Below, piece by piece: positions 16,197 through 24,155 of a stretch of DNA of 64,000 bases (position 1 is the first letter of the stretch; every line of letters starts with the position of its first letter). Under the pieces are notes generated by a model. It did not search any database and had not been told where the DNA came from. It saw only the letters and a program-made list of their open reading frames with translations. The stretch lies in the NCBI GenBank assembly GCA_039190895.1, contig JBCCXY010000006.1, positions 1 through 64,000 on the forward strand, read 5' to 3'. This stretch comes from Ovoidimarina sp039190895. GTDB lineage: Bacteria > Pseudomonadota > Alphaproteobacteria > Rhodobacterales > Rhodobacteraceae. Position numbers and translations under genes: made by a program.

Positions 16197-17279
16197 TTGG
16201 CAACCGCCCTCAACGAGGCCCCTCGCGACCGGCGCGCAGCGTCAGGTGACCGCCGCGCGCGGGCGAGCATGGCGATGGCAGGGCTCGTTGTGCTGGTCGC
16301 CATCGTCAGCCTGCTGAGCCTCGGCGTCGGGGCGGCTGGTCTTGGGCCGCTGGAGCTACTCTCGGCCGCCATCGGCACCACACCGCTCGACGCGACCGCG
16401 CAGATCATCCTGTTCGACATCCGCCTGCCCCGGCTCACGCTGGGGCTGCTGGTGGGCGCTTCGCTCGCGGTGTCGGGCGCCGTGATGCAGGGGCTTTTTC
16501 GCAACCCGCTCGCCGATCCGGGGCTGGTCGGTGTGGGGGCCGGGGCCGGGTTGGGCGCGATCTCGGCGATTGTGTTGGGGGCAGGTTTGCCATCGGGCAT
16601 TTCGCTGGCGTTGGGGAACTATGTCGTGCCGGTTGCGGCGTTCCTCGGCGGCTGGATCAGCACTCTGGTCCTCTACCGGATATCGACGCGGCGCGGGCGG
16701 ACATCGGTCGCCGTCATGCTGCTGGCGGGCATTGCGCTGGGCGCGCTAGCGGGGGCTTTGTCGGGCATCCTCGTCTACATGGCCGATGATGCCCAGTTGC
16801 GCGACCTGACGTTCTGGGGCCTCGGTTCGCTGGCAGGGGCCTCATGGCCCAAGGTCCTGGCCGCCGGGCCCTTGATCGTACTGGCCCTCGGCGCCGCGCC
16901 GTTTCTGGCGCGCGCATTGAACGGTCTCGCGTTGGGGGAGGCGGCGGCCTCTCACCTTGGCATCCCAGTGCAACGGATGAAGGCGGTTGCGATCCTGACC
17001 GTCGCCGGGGCGACTGGGGCCGCTGTCGCCGTGTCGGGCGGGATCGGCTTCATCGGCATCGTTGTGCCGCACCTGCTGCGCCTCGCCATCGGGCCGGATC
17101 ACCGGTATCTGCTGCTAAACGCAGCCCTGCTGGGGGCGGCGCTGCTTGTGGGGGCGGACATGATCAGCCGGACCATCATCTCACCCGCTGAACTGCCCAT
17201 CGGGATCGTGACGGCGACGCTGGGCGGGCCGTTTTTCCTGTGGATCCTTCTGCGGAACCGGGGGCTTTTGAGCGACTGA
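16197..17279 (+). CDS. hmuU: Heme ABC transporter permease HmuU (FecCD/BtuC family)
   Basis: A 360-residue polytopic permease of the FecCD family with nine or ten hydrophobic spans. The conserved sequences GASLAVSGAVMQGLFRNPLA, DPGLVGVGAGAGLG, SGGIGFIGIVVPHLLRLAIG and the C-terminal PAELPIGIVTATLGGPFFLW are diagnostic. The start shown is a TTG three bases after the hmuT stop. An ATG at 16269, directly before the first transmembrane segment, is an alternative giving 336 residues. It forms the heme channel with the HmuV ATPase, whose ATG overlaps its stop (TGATG). Confidence 0.9.
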   Translation: MATALNEAPRDRRAASGDRRARASMAMAGLVVLVAIVSLLSLGVGAAGLGPLELLSAAIGTTPLDATAQIILFDIRLPRLTLGLLVGASLAVSGAVMQGLFRNPLADPGLVGVGAGAGLGAISAIVLGAGLPSGISLALGNYVVPVAAFLGGWISTLVLYRISTRRGRTSVAVMLLAGIALGALAGALSGILVYMADDAQLRDLTFWGLGSLAGASWPKVLAAGPLIVLALGAAPFLARALNGLALGEAAASHLGIPVQRMKAVAILTVAGATGAAVAVSGGIGFIGIVVPHLLRLAIGPDHRYLLLNAALLGAALLVGADMISRTIISPAELPIGIVTATLGGPFFLWILLRNRGLLSD

Positions 17280-18058
17280 TGTTCGAAGCGACCGACATTC
17301 GAGTGTCGCTCAACCGCGCCGAGATTCTGCACGGCGTGGATTTTCATGCCGCGGCGGGCGCGGTGACGGCGATTGTCGGGCCAAACGGCTCGGGCAAAAC
17401 GACGCTGATCCGGGCGCTGACAGGTGATGTCCGCTACACCGGTACCATCCGGCTTGACGGCGAAGACGTGGCCCAGATGGCCGCGTGGCAACTGGCCGAA
17501 CGGCGCGGCGTGCTGCCGCAAGCGACGCGCCTTGCCTTCCCGTTCACGGTGTTCGAGGTGGTGCGTATCGGGCTGACCAGCGGGCCGAATGCGGATCGGA
17601 TCGATCTGGTTGAAGAGGCGCTCGCCAAGGTCGGGCTGCACGGGTTTGAGCATCGCTTCTTCCACGAGCTGTCGGGGGGCGAGCAACAGCGCGCCCAACT
17701 AGCCCGTGTACTGGTGCAGGTGTGGGAGCCGGTATCGCACGGCCGCCCCTCGTGGCTGCTGCTGGATGAGCCGGTCGCAAGCCTCGACATCGCGCACCAG
17801 CTAGAGGTGATGCAACTCGCCCGCGACTATGCCCAAGCGGGGGGCGGCGTGATTGCCGTGATGCATGACCTGAACCTAACCGCCATGTTCGCCGACAGCA
17901 TTGCGCTTCTGACGAACGGGCGGCTCGCCCGACAGGATGTGCCGCACCGGGTGCTGGAGGATGAGACGTTGTCCGACGCCTATGGCTGCCGCCTGCGCGT
18001 CAACACATTGCCCGACGCCGGGACGTTCCTGCTGCCGCACACGGCATCGGCCTCTTGA
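17279..18058 (+). CDS. hmuV: Heme ABC transporter ATP-binding protein HmuV
   Basis: A 259-residue ABC ATPase. Walker A is IVGPNGSGKTTLIRAL (about residues 35-50), the signature is ELSGGEQQRAQLARVL, Walker B is WLLLDEPVASLD, and the switch histidine is in GVIAVMHDLN. The start is the ATG at 17279 that overlaps the hmuU stop; an upstream frame beginning at 17240 is inside hmuU. It is the last gene of the heme operon, followed after 3 bp by an intrinsic terminator. The length agrees with HmuV proteins. Confidence 0.94.
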   Translation: MFEATDIRVSLNRAEILHGVDFHAAAGAVTAIVGPNGSGKTTLIRALTGDVRYTGTIRLDGEDVAQMAAWQLAERRGVLPQATRLAFPFTVFEVVRIGLTSGPNADRIDLVEEALAKVGLHGFEHRFFHELSGGEQQRAQLARVLVQVWEPVSHGRPSWLLLDEPVASLDIAHQLEVMQLARDYAQAGGGVIAVMHDLNLTAMFADSIALLTNGRLARQDVPHRVLEDETLSDAYGCRLRVNTLPDAGTFLLPHTASAS

Positions 18059-18061
18059 AGG

Positions 18062-18083
18062 ACCGCCCGCTGGCGGTTATTTC
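18062..18083 (+). terminator. Rho-independent terminator of the hmu operon
   Basis: ACCGCC-CGCT-GGCGGT forms a 6 bp GC-rich stem with a tetraloop directly followed by TATTTC, four bases after the hmuV stop. It separates the heme operon from the SRP RNA gene that starts a few bases on. Confidence 0.75.
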
Positions 18084-18088
18084 ATAAA

Positions 18089-18185
18089 GTGAGAGGTTGG
18101 CGCGGGCAGGCACCTCGCCAACCCGGTCAGGTCCGGAAGGAAGCAGCCGTAACGAGCCCCGCTTGGGTCGTTGTCAGCCTCTCAC
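18089..18185 (+). ncRNA. ffs: Signal recognition particle RNA, small bacterial (4.5S) type
   Basis: The invariant SRP Alu-less domain IV sequence GGTCAGGTCCGGAAGGAAGC followed by AGCCGTAACGAG is present at about 18125-18156. The flanks GTGAGAGGTTGG (18089-18100) and CAGCCTCTCAC (18175-18185) pair to close a hairpin of about 97 nt, the length typical of small SRP RNA. The RNA binds Ffh and directs ribosomes making membrane proteins to FtsY. It starts only about 6 bp after the hmu terminator, so its promoter must lie inside the hmuV 3' end or transcription reads through from the operon. Confidence 0.95.
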
Positions 18186-18196
18186 CTCACCCTTAC

Positions 18197-18565
18197 TCAG
18201 AATATCCCCGGCAGGAAAAGCGCGAGCCCCAGCCCGGTCAAGGCCAGTGCGTGCGAGGTCGTGCGCAGATTCTCACCGCCGAGGATGTTGAAGAGCAACA
18301 GCGCAAAGCCGACCGGGAACGCGAAGATCAAAACTATGGTAGTCAGTGCGTAAACCGTCAGCCGCGCATACGCGTCATGGGATTCCGTCCGATCACGGAA
18401 ACTCGTGGACTCTTCGCCGAGAGAGCCAAGCGAAAACGAAAAAGTCGGCTCTGGCGCGGGATCGGGCGCGGGCTGTACCTCAGGCGGGGCGAGCGGCGGC
18501 AGCCGTTTCGACATCCGAGGCGCGAAGCCACGGGGCTTCGCATATATTTGGCCAGCAGTGCTCAT
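18197..18565 (-). CDS. Small two-transmembrane hypothetical protein
   Basis: A 122-residue protein. The N-terminal 65 residues are proline-rich and probably disordered (LPPLAPPEVQPAPDPAPEP). Two hydrophobic segments follow, VYALTTIVLIFAFPVGFALL (about residues 70-90) and ALALTGLGLALFLPG (about 107-121). The ATG at 18565 is preceded by AGGGATGTT, a good ribosome binding site. It lies convergent to the SRP RNA with an 11 bp gap, and divergent from ilvD. No family recognised; a conserved roseobacter membrane protein is plausible. Confidence 0.65.
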   Translation of the reverse strand: MSTAGQIYAKPRGFAPRMSKRLPPLAPPEVQPAPDPAPEPTFSFSLGSLGEESTSFRDRTESHDAYARLTVYALTTIVLIFAFPVGFALLLFNILGGENLRTTSHALALTGLGLALFLPGIF

Positions 18566-18657
18566 AACATCCCTAGGGCCTTAGGAGCGCCCCCATTCCC
18601 GGTTAACGTCAACTATCTTTCACGATTGTGGAAAGTTTGAGGCAAGTAGCCCGATTT

Positions 18658-18675
18658 CAGTGATCTTGTTCACAT
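18658..18675. promoter_or_regulatory. Candidate CRP/FNR-family site upstream of ilvD
   Basis: AGTGA-TCTTGT-TCACA fits the CRP half-site pattern TGTGA-N6-TCACA in nine of ten positions. It is centred about 105 bp before the ilvD start and about 100 bp before the divergent small membrane protein gene. Based on pattern only. Confidence 0.3.
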
Positions 18676-18772
18676 CGGCGGAACACCGCTGATGGCTCCT
18701 CAGGCGTTTCGCGGCTTGTCCGCAGGCGCCCGCTCGCCTATTCCGGCCACGCGCAAGCAAGGAGGGGCCAGC

Positions 18773-20506
18773 GTGTTGAAAAAGAAGTGGGATAAGTCAA
18801 ATCTGCCGAGCCGCCATGTGACCGAGGGCCCCTCGCGGGCCCCGCATCGGTCGTATTTCTACGCGATGGGCTTGTCGGAAGAAGAGATTGCCCAGCCCTT
18901 CATCGGCGTGGCCACCTGCTGGAACGAAGCCGCGCCCTGCAACATCGCTTTGAACCGCCAAGCACAGTCCGTGAAACTTGGCGTGAAAGCCGGGGGCGGC
19001 ACTCCGCGAGAGTTCACGACGATCACCGTCACCGATGGCATCGCCATGGGCCATGAAGGCATGCGCTCGTCCCTCGCCTCGCGCGAGGCGATTGCCGACA
19101 CGGTGGAACTGACGATGCGCGGGCACTGTTATGACGCCATTGTCGGGCTTGCAGGCTGCGACAAAAGCCTGCCGGGGATGATGATGGCGATGGTCCGGCT
19201 GAACGTGCCATCGGTCTTTATCTATGGCGGGTCGATCCTGCCGGGACGGCTCAACGGTAAGGACGTCACCGTTCAGGATGTGTTCGAAGCCGTCGGGCGG
19301 CATCAGGCTGGCGACTATTCGGATGAAGAGCTCGCGGTGCTGGAGCGGGTCGCCTGCCCCTCTGCCGGGGCGTGTGGCGGGCAATTTACGGCGAACACCA
19401 TGGCCTGCGTGTCCGAGGCGATTGGGCTGGCGCTGATGAACTCCTCCGGCGCACCCGCGCCGTATGAAAGCCGCGACCAGTATGGCGTTGCCTCCGGTGA
19501 GGCCGTGATGGCGCTACTGGAATCGGGTATCAGGTCGCGCGACGTGGTTACTCGGAAGAGCTTGGAGAACGCCGCACGCGTGGTCGCCTGCACCGGCGGG
19601 TCGACGAATGCCGGTCTGCACCTGCCTGCGATTGCGCATGAGGCAGGGATCGAATTCGACCTGTTCGACGTCTGCGACATCTTCAAGGACACACCCTATT
19701 TCGTCGACCTGAAGCCCGGCGGGCAATACGTCGCGAAGGACCTGTACGAGGTCGGCGGTGTCCCGGTCGTGATGAAAGAACTGCGCAAGGCGGGACTGAT
19801 CCACGAAGAGTGCATGACCGCCAACGGCAAAAGCATGGGCGAGATGCTGGACGAGATCACGCACGAGGCCGACGGTCGCGTGATCTACCCCATCGAAACC
19901 CCGATCACCAAGACCGGCGGTGTGGTCGGCCTTAAGGGCAACCTCGCCCCCGAAGGCGCCATCGTGAAGGTCGCCGGTATGGGCGAGGAACATCAGGTCT
20001 TCACCGGCCCCGCCCGCGTATTCGAATGCGAGGAAGACGCCTTCGCCGCCGTGAAAGAGCGGGCCTATAAGGAAGGCGAAGTCATCGTCATCCGGAACGA
20101 GGGCCCCGCTGGCGGCCCCGGCATGCGCGAAATGTTGGCCACAACGGCTGCCATCTCGGGCCAGGGGATGGGCAAAAAGGTCGCGCTGATCACCGACGGT
20201 CGTTTCTCGGGCGCGACACGCGGGTTCTGCGTGGGCCACGTGGGGCCCGAGGCGGCCCATGGCGGCCCCATCGCGATGCTGCAGAACGGCGACATGATCA
20301 CCATCGACGCGATCAAGGGCGAGATTTCGGTCGACCTGACGGAAGATGAATTGGCCAAACGGAAAGAAAGCTGGTCCGGCGCGAGGCCGACAATCTATGC
20401 CTCAGGCGCGCTGTGGAAATATGCGCAACTGGTTGGCCCGACCGTGACCGGCGCGGTGACGCATCCGGGCGCGAAGGGAGAGAAGCATATTTATGCGGAT
20501 ATATAA
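18773..20506 (+). CDS. ilvD: Dihydroxy-acid dehydratase IlvD
   Basis: A 577-residue Fe-S enzyme that dehydrates 2,3-dihydroxy-3-methylvalerate and -isovalerate in isoleucine and valine synthesis. The cluster cysteines are visible in ATCWNEAAPCNIAL (Cys49), GLAGCDKSLPGMMMAM (Cys129, with the carbamylated Lys131) and CPSAGACGGQFTANTM. The C-terminus has SGATRGFCVGHVGPEAAHGG. The start is a GTG at 18773 with AAGGAGGGGCC just upstream; the in-frame ATG at 18692 would add 27 residues unlike the family. It is followed by a lipoprotein gene overlapping its end by 14 bp. ilvE is elsewhere in this window (38061). Confidence 0.95.
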   Translation: MLKKKWDKSNLPSRHVTEGPSRAPHRSYFYAMGLSEEEIAQPFIGVATCWNEAAPCNIALNRQAQSVKLGVKAGGGTPREFTTITVTDGIAMGHEGMRSSLASREAIADTVELTMRGHCYDAIVGLAGCDKSLPGMMMAMVRLNVPSVFIYGGSILPGRLNGKDVTVQDVFEAVGRHQAGDYSDEELAVLERVACPSAGACGGQFTANTMACVSEAIGLALMNSSGAPAPYESRDQYGVASGEAVMALLESGIRSRDVVTRKSLENAARVVACTGGSTNAGLHLPAIAHEAGIEFDLFDVCDIFKDTPYFVDLKPGGQYVAKDLYEVGGVPVVMKELRKAGLIHEECMTANGKSMGEMLDEITHEADGRVIYPIETPITKTGGVVGLKGNLAPEGAIVKVAGMGEEHQVFTGPARVFECEEDAFAAVKERAYKEGEVIVIRNEGPAGGPGMREMLATTAAISGQGMGKKVALITDGRFSGATRGFCVGHVGPEAAHGGPIAMLQNGDMITIDAIKGEISVDLTEDELAKRKESWSGARPTIYASGALWKYAQLVGPTVTGAVTHPGAKGEKHIYADI

Positions 20507-21137
20507 CCTAACCCTCGGCCTCGTCGCCACGATGGGCCTTGCGGGCTGCGGGGGGTTGGACCTCGACTTTGGGATGGTGAACAAGCGCGCGGCGCCGGAA
20601 AAGGTGTCGGTGGCGGATGTCGTCGTCGCCGGGCCGCCGGGCTATTGCGTGGACCCGGATGCCTCGAAGATGGAGGGGCAGGACGGTGCGTTCGTGCTGC
20701 TGGGCTCGTGCGCGTCGATTGCTCAGGATGCCGAGCAACCCAGCCCGGCTGCACCCGGTGTGCTGACGGTCACCGTCTCAAGCAACGCCACGGACGGCGC
20801 GGCCATCGCCGAGTCGCTGGAGCAATTTGCAGCGTTCTTCGAAACGGACGAGGGCCGCGCGACGCTGAGCCGAACCGGTCAGGCCGATACGGTCTCGGTG
20901 GAGGATATCCGCATCGAAGACGGCGTGCTGCTGATCCAGGCGACGGACACGAGCCCGGTGGTCGACGGTATCGCGCCCGACGTCTGGCGGGCGCTGTTCG
21001 GGGTGAACGACCGGCTGCTCAGCGCGTCGGTCAACGGGTTCGCCGCGCAGCCGCTGTCGAAAGAGGCCGGGTTCATCATGCTGGACGCCCTGATGCGCCG
21101 CATCCTGGCCGAGAACCGGGCGGCGCAGGCGGGCTGA
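20493..21137 (+). CDS. Putative lipoprotein downstream of ilvD
   Basis: A 214-residue protein with a lipoprotein signal peptide; the lipobox is GLAGC at residues 15-19. The mature part is acidic, with GYCVDPDASKMEGQDGAFVLLGSC, where two cysteines may form a disulfide, then an alpha/beta segment ending VNGFAAQPLSKEAGFIMLDA. No enzyme family recognised. Its start lies inside the last 14 bp of ilvD and its stop overlaps the next gene (TGATG), so it belongs to the ilvD transcript. Similar genes follow ilvD in related Rhodobacteraceae, from memory, but a link to amino acid synthesis is not shown. Confidence 0.8.
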   Translation: MRIYNLTLGLVATMGLAGCGGLDLDFGMVNKRAAPEKVSVADVVVAGPPGYCVDPDASKMEGQDGAFVLLGSCASIAQDAEQPSPAAPGVLTVTVSSNATDGAAIAESLEQFAAFFETDEGRATLSRTGQADTVSVEDIRIEDGVLLIQATDTSPVVDGIAPDVWRALFGVNDRLLSASVNGFAAQPLSKEAGFIMLDALMRRILAENRAAQAG

Positions 21138-21886
21138 TGCGAGGCATCGCGCCGTCCCCCGAGCAGCGCTTGCTCAAACGGTGGGCTCGCGCATTGGACG
21201 ATGCGGGCGAGGCGGACCTCGCCACGCTGAAGGCGCTCAGCACCGATGCCCATGCCTTGCGCGACAAGATCAACGCCGTGCTGCACGTCGCGGATGGACG
21301 CCTGTCGCAAGAACGGATGGGAGCGCACGAGGTGCCGAAGCCGCTGCATTGCGACTGGGTGTTTCGCCCTGCCCTTTGGTCTGGCCCCGTGCGTCCCTAC
21401 GGTCGTGTCGGGCTTGCATCTGGCACCAACTTGTCCGGCGACGCGTCCGTCTTTCACGACAGCCCGTTGTCCGAGGTGACCTTCCGCCAGGTTCGCAATG
21501 ACACGCTGGCCCCGTTCGGGGTGCGGCTCGACGTGCTGGCCTTCGAGGGGTCGTTCCTGAGCCTTGTCGTCGACCTCCCGACCGAGGCGACGCGGGATCT
21601 GCAGAAGCGCCACATCCTCCGCCAGACCCTGACGCTGGAGACGGAGGCACCGCTGGAGGCGTTCTCGCGCCTCAACATCAAGCACGGCCCGAACACCGAG
21701 CAGATCGTGCGAGAGATTGCGCCTGGGGAGGCCACCGTAGAGATCGAATTCGACCTCGCGTATACCGATCTGGACGAGCAGAAGGTCGAACGGATATGGG
21801 TCGACCTGATCTTTGAAGGGCCAGAGATGAACCAGATCCTCATTCGCGACATGACCTTCGCGCGGCGACCCCGGGCCGAGATGTGA
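21137..21886 (+). CDS. Conserved hypothetical protein (DUF6478-like), ilvD operon
   Basis: A 249-residue soluble protein without a signal peptide. The start is the ATG at 21137 that overlaps the upstream lipoprotein stop; a longer frame from 20645 lies inside that gene and is rejected. Sequence features are DWVFRPALWSGPVRPYG, GTNLSGDASVFHDSPLSEV, FLSLVVDLPTEATRDLQKRH and a terminal FEGPEMNQILIRDMTFARRPRAEM-like tail. The pattern resembles a Rhodobacterales-restricted family that I would place as DUF6478 from memory; function unknown. It is coupled to the next gene by TGATG. Confidence 0.75.
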   Translation: MRGIAPSPEQRLLKRWARALDDAGEADLATLKALSTDAHALRDKINAVLHVADGRLSQERMGAHEVPKPLHCDWVFRPALWSGPVRPYGRVGLASGTNLSGDASVFHDSPLSEVTFRQVRNDTLAPFGVRLDVLAFEGSFLSLVVDLPTEATRDLQKRHILRQTLTLETEAPLEAFSRLNIKHGPNTEQIVREIAPGEATVEIEFDLAYTDLDEQKVERIWVDLIFEGPEMNQILIRDMTFARRPRAEM

Positions 21887-22266
21887 TGGCGATCACGCTA
21901 ACCAAAACAGTGCTGAAGTCTGGCGTTTGGCACGGCCGCGCCGCCCGCGACGACGGCGCGGCGCATCCCGCACCTCGGCTAAGCGCGTGGCATCAGAACG
22001 ATGCGCTGGACGCGCCCGAGGTGGTGGCGACGAAAGAGACCGGGCAATGGGACGTGCACCTGACGCTCCCCGCGCGGCTTCTGTCAGATGGGGTACAGAC
22101 GGTGCTGTTTCGCGATGACGAAAGCGGCGACACGGTGGGATCCTTCACGCTGGTCGCGGGGGATGCGCTGGACGACGACATTCGGGCCGAGATGGCGCTG
22201 TTGCGAGCGGAACTCGACATGCTGAAAAAGGCGTTCCGGCGGCATGTCTCAGAGGGTGTGGGCTAG
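21886..22266 (+). CDS. Hypothetical protein with C-terminal helix
   Basis: A 126-residue protein. The first two thirds look like a small beta-rich domain (VLKSGVWHGRAA, WDVHLTLPARLLSDGVQTVLF, DTVGSFTLVAG). The end is a charged helix likely to form a coiled coil (DDDIRAEMALLRAELDMLKK). The ATG at 21886 overlaps the stop of the preceding gene. No family recognised. Position in the string suggests a shared role with the DUF6478-like protein. Confidence 0.7.
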   Translation: MAITLTKTVLKSGVWHGRAARDDGAAHPAPRLSAWHQNDALDAPEVVATKETGQWDVHLTLPARLLSDGVQTVLFRDDESGDTVGSFTLVAGDALDDDIRAEMALLRAELDMLKKAFRRHVSEGVG

Positions 22267-22794
22267 ATGCGGGCGCTGTCCCTCGTTGCGCTGATGGCGC
22301 TAATCGGGTGCGAGCCACCCCTCCCCGACGAGATCGGGCCGGAATTCGACGCGCAGGCCATTGCCTTCCTCAACGACCTTCAGCCGCGATCCATCCGCGA
22401 GAAGCGGGAATACTGCGGCTTCTTCGGGATCCGGGCCGACGGCTCCTTCAGAGCAACGCCAGCCGTGGCTGGCACGCTGGACAGCTGCGAGTTGCCGCTG
22501 CAACCGCTCTACTTCACCGCCGTCGCCTCGTACCACACACATGCGGCCTTCGACGAAGAGGCGGATTCGGAGGTGCCGTCGACCGATGACGTTCGGGGAG
22601 ACGTACAGGACCAGCTTTATGGCTACATCTCCACCCCAGGCGGGCGCGTGTGGCTCGTGGACTGGCGAACAAGTTCGGCCAGCCAGTTGTGCGGGATTGG
22701 CTGCGTGTTTCAGGACCCGGCGTTTATCGCCGGGGACGCAGGGCCGATAGAAGACAGCTATACCCTTCGCGAACTGGAGCGGCGCGAGCGCTAA
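22267..22794 (+). CDS. DUF4329-like lipoprotein
   Basis: A 175-residue lipoprotein (signal peptide MRALSLVALMALIGC, lipobox cysteine at residue 15). The body matches DUF4329, a JAB-like fold, with REYCGFFGIRADG near residue 48, SYHTHAAFDEEADSEVPSTDD near 88-108 (a His-x-His and acidic pattern like a metalloprotease site) and a long QDQLYGYISTPGGRVWLVD. DUF4329 occurs in secreted peptidases and as a module in toxin systems; here it is a stand-alone envelope protein. It starts directly after the previous stop and ends the ilvD string. Four further cysteines may form disulfides. Confidence 0.75.
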   Translation: MRALSLVALMALIGCEPPLPDEIGPEFDAQAIAFLNDLQPRSIREKREYCGFFGIRADGSFRATPAVAGTLDSCELPLQPLYFTAVASYHTHAAFDEEADSEVPSTDDVRGDVQDQLYGYISTPGGRVWLVDWRTSSASQLCGIGCVFQDPAFIAGDAGPIEDSYTLRELERRER

Positions 22795-22799
22795 GCAGC

Positions 22800-22834
22800 G
22801 CCGCTCGTCGAGCTCTTTCGTGCTCGCCTCGCTT
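22800..22834 (+). repeat. Dispersed convergent-end repeat, copy 1
   Basis: A 35 bp element beginning GCCGCTCGTCGAGCTC and ending GCTCGCCTCGCTT. It is identical over all 35 bp to the copy at 29450-29484. GCTCGTCGAGC and GCTCGCCTCGC can pair at 8 of 11 positions around an 8-base loop. It starts 6 bp after the stop of the DUF4329-like gene, in the gap before the convergent GST gene. Confidence 0.75.
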
Positions 22835-22861
22835 ACCGCGCGCCCGGGGTCACCGGGGTAG

Positions 22862-22879
22862 GCCGGGCTTCAGCCCGGC
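22862..22879. repeat. 18 bp palindrome in the same convergent gap
   Basis: GCCGGGCT-TC-AGCCCGGC is a perfect inverted repeat with an 8 bp stem, 12 bp beyond the end of the GST gene. There is no T-run on either side. It may end transcription from the GST side or be a REP-like element. Confidence 0.45.
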
Positions 22880-22890
22880 ACCTCCCGAAG

Positions 22891-23589
22891 CTATCCGTCG
22901 CGCGCCGGGGTGTTGAGCCCGGTCTGCACAGCAGGACGTTCCAAAAACCGGTCCATGTAGCTGACCAGCGTCTTGCGATCGTGCCAGCCGACCAGGTCCT
23001 GCACCCCGTAAAACTCCAACCCGCGCAGCCACGGGGCTATGGCGATGTCGGCAATGGAGTACTCGCCTGCAATCCAGTCCTTGTCGCCCAGACCCATCTC
23101 AAGCACCGACAGCAGACGCTTAGCTTCGCTCATGTAACGCTCGCGCGGGCGGGGATCTTCGATCTCTTTCCCGGCGAACTTATAGAAGAACCCAAGCTGC
23201 CCGAACATCGGGCCGACGCCGCCCATCTGAAACATGACCCACTGCAGCACCTCGTATTTCTGCGAGGCCGTCTGCCCCATCAGCTTGCCCGTCTTTTCGG
23301 CGAGGTAAACGAGGATCGCGCCGGATTCGAACACCGTGATCGGCGCGCCATCCGGCCCGTTCGGATCGGTGATCGCGGGGATCTTGCCGTTCGGGTTGAC
23401 CGCCAGAAACTCCGGGCTTTTCACGTCGCTGTCGGCGAGCGTGACGCGATGCGCCTCATAGTCCAGCCCCATCTCCTCCAGCGCAATCGAGGCCTTCACC
23501 CCATTCGGCGTCGGAAACGAATAAAGCTGGATGGCGTCGGGTTTGGTCGCCGCGAAGCGCCCCTTGGTGTGATCGTGCGTCATTTTCAT
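22891..23589 (-). CDS. Glutathione S-transferase family protein (YghU/YfcG-like disulfide reductase type)
   Basis: A 232-residue GST. The thioredoxin-like N-domain shows LYSFPTPNGVKASIALEEMG, with TPNG as the glutathione site of the Nu/YfcG-type class, then VNPNGKIPAITDPNG (cis-proline region) and VFESGAILVYLAEKTG. The helical C-domain includes WVMFQMGGVGPMFGQLGFF and YSIADIAIAPWLRG, the N-capping box. YfcG/YghU proteins are glutathione-dependent disulfide reductases rather than classical transferases. A perfect 13 bp palindrome lies 6 bp upstream of the ATG (23595-23607), suggesting control by a dedicated repressor. It is a single gene. Confidence 0.9.
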   Translation of the reverse strand: MKMTHDHTKGRFAATKPDAIQLYSFPTPNGVKASIALEEMGLDYEAHRVTLADSDVKSPEFLAVNPNGKIPAITDPNGPDGAPITVFESGAILVYLAEKTGKLMGQTASQKYEVLQWVMFQMGGVGPMFGQLGFFYKFAGKEIEDPRPRERYMSEAKRLLSVLEMGLGDKDWIAGEYSIADIAIAPWLRGLEFYGVQDLVGWHDRKTLVSYMDRFLERPAVQTGLNTPARDG

Positions 23590-23594
23590 GGTCC

Positions 23595-23607
23595 TAACGT
23601 GACGTTA
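23595..23607. promoter_or_regulatory. Palindromic operator candidate upstream of the GST gene
   Basis: TAACGT-G-ACGTTA is a perfect 13 bp palindrome whose left half could act as the -10 of the GST promoter, with TTGGAC 15 bp further upstream as -35 on the minus strand. A repressor bound there would block RNA polymerase. Two TCCGAGA direct repeats follow at about 23610 and 23636. The cognate regulator is not adjacent. Confidence 0.5.
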
Positions 23608-23728
23608 TGTCCGAGAGTTAGTGTCCAACTTCACATCCGAGAAGGGAGGCAACTGTGCAATTAGGTGCTATCACATGCGCGGCCCTGCAGAGCCGGGGCC
23701 GGGAACCAACTAGGTGGGGACACTACTC

Positions 23729-24121
23729 ATGATCCAGGAATTCAAGGATTTCATCGCAAAGGGCAATGTTATGGACATGGCCGTCGGTATCATTATCGGC
23801 GCAGCGTTCACGGCGATTGTCACCTCATTGGTGGACGATCTGATCAACCCGATTATCAGCCTGTTCACGGGCGGCCTCGACTTCTCGGGCATGGGCTTTG
23901 CCCTTGGCGAAGGTGAAGGCGCAGCGGTGTTCGGCTATGGCAACTTCATCATGGCCTTGATCAACTTCCTTATCATCGCCTGGGTCGTGTTCCTTCTGGT
24001 CAAGATGGTGAACCGCGTGAAGGACGCCGCCATGGCCAAGGAAGAAGAGCCGGAAGAAGAGGCAGGCCCGTCTCAGACCGATCTGCTGATCGAAATCCGC
24101 GACTCGCTGAAGGCGCGCTGA
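23729..24121 (+). CDS. mscL: Large-conductance mechanosensitive channel MscL
   Basis: A 130-residue inner-membrane channel that opens on osmotic downshock. It begins MIQEFKDFIAKGNVMDMAVG, then IIIGAAFTAIVTSLVDDLIN (TM1 with the family pore constriction) and FGYGNFIMALINFLIIAWVVF (TM2). It ends in an acidic linker and the cytoplasmic helix TDLLIEIRDSLK. The ATG at 23729 gives the standard MscL N-terminus, with AGGTGGGG upstream; a GTG five codons earlier is less likely. Monocistronic, convergent with the next gene. Confidence 0.96.
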   Translation: MIQEFKDFIAKGNVMDMAVGIIIGAAFTAIVTSLVDDLINPIISLFTGGLDFSGMGFALGEGEGAAVFGYGNFIMALINFLIIAWVVFLLVKMVNRVKDAAMAKEEEPEEEAGPSQTDLLIEIRDSLKAR

Positions 24122-24128
24122 TCTTTCG

Positions 24129-24151
24129 GGGCGCCCGAGGGATGGGCGCCC
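24129..24151. terminator. Hairpin between convergent mscL and secreted-protein genes
   Basis: GGGCGCCC-GAGGGAT-GGGCGCCC forms a perfect 8 bp stem in the 34 bp gap between the two 3' ends. No U-run follows on either strand, so it may be a Rho-assisted or structural bidirectional terminator. Confidence 0.5.
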
Positions 24152-24155
24152 AACC

